NCBI GenBank assembly: GCA_039720395.1
Contig: CM077824.1
Span: 23,823,278 to 23,887,277 of the forward strand
Reading direction: 5' to 3'
DNA from: Liquidambar formosana
Lineage: Eukaryota > Streptophyta > Magnoliopsida > Saxifragales > Altingiaceae
DNA length: 64,000 nt
In this document: positions 60,009 through 64,000 of the stretch, one piece after another
Layout of the letters: every line of letters starts with the position of its first letter
Numbering within the stretch: the stretch's first letter is position 1
Translations under genes and position numbers: made by a program
The notes under the pieces: model-generated
Seen by the model: only the letters and a program-made list of their open reading frames with translations
Told to the model about the DNA's origin: nothing
The model's database searches: none

Positions 60009-61034
60009 TTTGTAAAGTCCATGTTTTTTATGTTGTCAAATTTCGTGCCAAAGTGTGGTTGAGTCTTGGGTTGATTGAAGACATGTGAAGCTGCAAATGT
60101 GCGTTAAAGTTCAAGTGTTTAAAGTTACGCGGCTCACACTCATTCGTAGGGAAGGTAAGTGACTTTAGTTGCCCTATACCTTAGTTGGAAAATTGTTTTT
60201 AAACATCTCTTTGTTTTCAAGGATGTTTAGAAAATATTTTTAAAAGGTTTTTAAGGTTTTAATGCAAAACAAGATAGCCCGATCAATCAAGGTTGAGGGC
60301 TGATCGATCAGTGCTATTTTAAAAATAGTTGGTTGCTACTGCCTACTCCGATCAATCGGGGTTGAGGGCCCAATCGATTGGGCTTCGTAAAAATCAAATC
60401 TTTTGTTTTAGAAAACCTTCTTATTTGAGCCTATTTTGATTCCTATTCTTTTAAGGTTTCTTAGTCTCTATATATAGAGGCTATTACAATAGAGGAGGCC
60501 AAGCAAGCCTCTCCCTATTAGGGTTTTCATTAAAACATCTTATTTGCTTCCCTCTAGAGCTCTTCGACCTAGGGTTTTCATATTTATGCTCTAGAGATTC
60601 ATTTAAACCATAACCTTCAACACATCTTTGAGTATGTGTGGCTAGAGTTCATCGGAGCCGTTGCGACGGAGATTAAGCTTGCAAACTTACGGGATAGAGA
60701 ATCACTTGAAAGAGGTCGAATGCTATCTGAAGCCGTGAAAACATAGAGATCGATCGATGGATCGTGGGAGTGAAGGCAATTACTTAAGTTCGTGGGGTCT
60801 ATAAGAATTGTGTGTTGTACTCATTACTTTCTTAGTGGATTCGCTTTAACTAGATGAGGTCTTGTGGTTTTTCCTGCTAGGGTTTTCTACGTAAAAATTT
60901 TCTTGTAATATTTTTACTGCTTTATGGATTGATTATTGTGTGATTGATTGATAGATTTTAAGGTTTGAATTGATTGGATAAAAATTGGGTAAAATAAATC
61001 AAAATACCTATTCAACCCCCCTTCTAGATATTAC
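60009..61034 (+). mobile_element. Probable LTR-like sequence with palindrome pairs and TATA box
   Basis: It contains TATATATA at 60469-60476, a leader-like downstream region and a right part 'attcaaccccccttctagatattaca' typical of LTR ends (ACA at 61034). Upstream of the TATA box are two inverted-repeat blocks (60281-60311 and 60352-60385) with GATCAATC and ATCGAT cores around 'ggttgagggc'. The left border (TGTAAAGTCC at 60009) is a guess and no TSD was found. Confidence 0.45.
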
Positions 61035-61934
61035 AAGCTTGGTAAAACCGGAATTTCATTATTTAATGAACTAATTGGCAGCTTGGCATCTAATATTTCA
61101 TAAAAGAAGGGAAAAAGGGCCTTATTAAGTTTGAGAAGCTTCTCCAAAAAGCCTTACATGGTCTACTTCTTTGTCTTCTCTTTCCTTTTTCTTTTTTGCC
61201 TTACCCTCTCAATACCAACCCTCAAACCTTCAACTTTAGGAATGGTGAGATAATCACGTAACCATCAAGGCTACAAGGAAGGATGGTCTCTGTCTTCTCA
61301 CTTTCAGCTAAGACTTACCCATTCTCTCTCTCCCCATTCCCCCATTTCTCTCTTGTTGGCAAGGACAAAAGGTTAAGCAACCCCTTCTAACCCATGTTTC
61401 TCTCTCATCCTCATCTACAACAAACGACTATCATCTCTATCTTCGGCCAATGATTTACAAAGCTTCTCATCAATCATCACTCATTCCTATATCCAGTGAA
61501 GGCTCACAAATCTCAACCTCATCTTTGATGAAGCTACAACCTCAGCCATCAACATGGATCGATCTTCTTCTTTTCTTGTTTCTTTCACTCTTTTTTTTTT
61601 TGCTTTTTTTTTTTTAGGTGCAAGGATCGTCAATTATCAAAGAGAGACTCCATCCCCATCGACCGTATATATCTTCTCTGCTGGTGCTCCCCACCACACC
61701 ATCGTTGCTTGTCGTTGGTCACTGCTCTATTCTTCTTCTATTGCTCTGATTCGCGAAGCCTTGGTCTCTATTCTCCATCATGACTGTGTGGTTCTGGTAC
61801 TCATCCTTTATTTTCATTATTCATTTTTGTTGTTGTGGTCTTGTGGAATTGTGGAAGTCTAGAACACTAGAACTAAATCATTGCATGATTAGGGATTTAG
61901 GATTTTCTTTTTCATCCCAAAATCGATTACCTTA

Positions 61935-62087
61935 TGTTTAGATAAGGAATTTGTATATGGAATTTGTCTTTGAGATGAAATTTGTAAAATTTTTACAAGG
62001 ATTTTGTTCATCTTATTTTTATAAAAATTTTACAAATTCCATTTCAAAAGCAAATTCCACCTAAAAATTCCTTATCCAAATATAACA
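61935..62087. mobile_element. Tourist-like MITE (153 bp)
   Basis: TGTTTAGATAAGGAATTT at the left faces 'aaattccttatccaaatataaca' at the right, and the interior 'gaaatttgtaaaatttttac / ataaaaattttacaaattcc' is self-complementary. TTA is identical at 61932-61934 and 62088-62090. Confidence 0.7.
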
Positions 62088-62090
62088 TTA

Positions 62091-64000
62091 GGGTATTTTT
62101 CTTATTTTAAATCCCAAAATCGATTAGGGTTTTGTTTATATATTTCATCCCAAAATTGATTAGGGATTTTTTATATATTTATATTTACTCCCAAGCCACA
62201 AATGACTTTATTTTCTTCGTTTGTTTCTTAGCTTAACAGACTTGGCTATTGTTATGTCGAAACGGAAGAAGACCGACCGAACCAAAACCAAATAAAAAAA
62301 TTCAGTTTTGTCAAAATTTCGGTTGGTTTTGGTTTGCTTTTTACAAACCGATTAATTCGGTTTGGTCCAATAAATTCTCCAACCCCGACTGAACCGAACT
62401 GATTTCATCTTTAATTTCACCCATTACTCCATCATTTGGACCAAGATTTAGGAGTATTAATTTTTATTAATTTTAAATAGTTAAAAATTATCAAATCAAG
62501 CTAAAGTAAACATTGAACACTAGATCTACTATAGGATGCATTGGATAACGTATAGGCCGGTCAAAAAATTCCTTGAAAGAAATTGACATAATTCATTCTG
62601 GTCATTCGTACCATAGGAATTTATGTTGAGTCATTTATTATATAAATTTTCAATCAAATACCAAAAAATAAAAAATTTAAAAATAAAAAAACAAGAACAA
62701 AACAAAACAAGCAGGCAATATGGGATTAATGGATTGTCTAAATGCTACCGACAGTGATAATGGATCATTTCTACTGTTTAAAGGAAACGAATCGATTCCA
62801 ATCTTTAAATGCATCGGTGATTTAGGATGTGTCAGAAGGGTAATTTTGGAAAGATATATTTGATCGATCCGGTTCTTTTATTTAATTCTTTAATGTACGC
62901 CTCCACATGCTTCTCTCGTTTGTTAGTTAGGGTGTGCTTATAAAAAATGTAAAATATAAACTATAAAAGTTATGACGTGCTTTCAATCTTTTGAGAGATA
63001 ATTATTATTAAAGTGGGGGAAGTGGGTCCCAACAACAAATGTTAATTCAACCTTTATAAAATTCGTGTGGATAGTCTGCCGAATCTCTTTAATAATTTAA
63101 AAACATCATTGTCTAATGTTACTCTACTAAAGTCTTACCTTATCTACATATACTAAATACGACTAGAAGACAGGCAACACATAATGCATGTATGACGAAA
63201 TTAATAAATAAATAAAATTTACTAATAATAATAATAATACTATGTAAAAACTAAAACGCATTATTTATTTTTTAATAAAATTAAAGAAAAAAAAATTGAG
63301 AAAAATATATGAATTAAAAAAAACACACACACACCATTTGTACCTTCGCCTCTTGAAGAATACTGGTTCTCCATCTTTTGACCTTTTCTTTATATTATTA
63401 TTTAGATCCCTTAATTTGGGGAGTGAGTGGAGAGAGACGAGGGGCGAATTTCTATGGGAGCACTGTACGGTTGATGCGGTAACGAGAGTTAGTAAAGACT
63501 TATTTGTTTAGCCAGAATCGAGGGAAATCAGAATTTAATAGTAATAAGCCGGAGTTCATCATTGAAATTTCATTTCATTTTATTTTAACTTTGTGTGATT
63601 CTGTTTAAATGAACAAGCAATGAGAGTGGAGTAGAGTAGAATTGTCAAAATATTTTTTGGTTTCTTAATCTCACTTTACTTCACTCTCATTGACTTGTGA
63701 CACTACATGATTGTATCATAATTAAATTGAAGGCTTACTCATGGAAAAGAAAAAGATGGCACTGGGAGAGTTGTTTGGTAATGCGGGAACTCGCAAATGG
63801 ATGCTAGAATTTGGGAGGCTAATTAACTACGTACCAGCTTTTAGAATGACTAATTCAACACTATTATGTTATAGTTGAGATTTTTTGGATCGTACGCTCA
63901 TCACAATGATATTCATGTTAATTTAATATAATACTAAGCAGTTTGGCATGCAACCTCTCTATGACCTGTTAGGATGAATTCATGCTAACAGGTTTACAAA
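62091..64000. other. AT-rich end of the window, no gene seen
   Basis: An AACCGAACC-rich patch lies near 62270-62400, similar to one at 59815-59960. They may be the subterminal parts of one old hAT-like element. The rest has only short ORFs and (TAA)n runs near 63220. No host gene was recognised. Confidence 0.4.

Noticed and set aside
59800..62425. One large hAT element with TAGGGGTGAAA ends and AACCGAACC patches
   Set aside because: The end similarity is short (GGGTGAAA) and the flanking octamers do not match, so the borders are not supported.

Overview
The window is nuclear DNA from a flowering plant, probably a woody eudicot. It is AT-rich, its genes have many exons separated by long introns, and the space between exons is packed with plant transposable elements: Ty3-like LTRs, L1 LINEs, a tRNA-derived SINE, a TRIM, and MULE, PIF and hAT elements. 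Three host genes can be read with confidence. I see no rRNA or tRNA gene and no prokaryotic or organellar segment.

Layout. Positions 1-6002 are the 3' part of a large Ty3-like (Tat/Ogre-like) retrotransposon. It includes an antisense exon, tandem repeats, a polypurine tract and a 3.28 kb LTR. Positions 6972-10530 are a second LTR of the same general type. It is solo and split by another solo LTR (7020-9163) with a perfect target-site duplication (TSD). Positions 10.5-16 kb are nested DNA transposons: a PIF/Harbinger-type element containing a MULE, and a MULE containing two further inverted-repeat elements.

Positions 17345-29182 (+) hold the glycine decarboxylase H-protein gene in three exons. 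The first exon encodes the mitochondrial presequence and is separated by a 9 kb intron full of L1 pieces and a small LTR element. The second intron carries a MITE and a SINE. After a cluster of MITEs (30.4-32.5 kb) comes a two-exon gene for a 68-residue single-pass membrane protein (32841-33157, +).

Positions 35543-49924 (-) hold a 19-exon GABA transaminase gene (516 residues). Its introns contain a TRIM, a Copia-like fragment, an L1 split by a solo LTR, and a second L1 3' end. Two of its 18 introns need GC donors. Beyond it lie a hAT element with a nested MULE (50266-53872), an L1 tail with an RNase H remnant, a broken plant-mobile-domain (PMD) gene (55851-58657, -), LTR-like sequence, and an AT-rich end with little recognisable content.

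Function. Both metabolic genes encode mitochondrial enzymes of amino-acid metabolism: glycine cleavage in photorespiration, and GABA degradation with pyruvate or glyoxylate as amino acceptor. They are separate transcription units on opposite strands, so no operon-like link is implied. The strongest direct observations are the perfect TSDs that fix transposon boundaries and nesting order, the two GC-AG introns, and paired CpG palindromes sitting just upstream of TATA boxes in LTR-like sequences.
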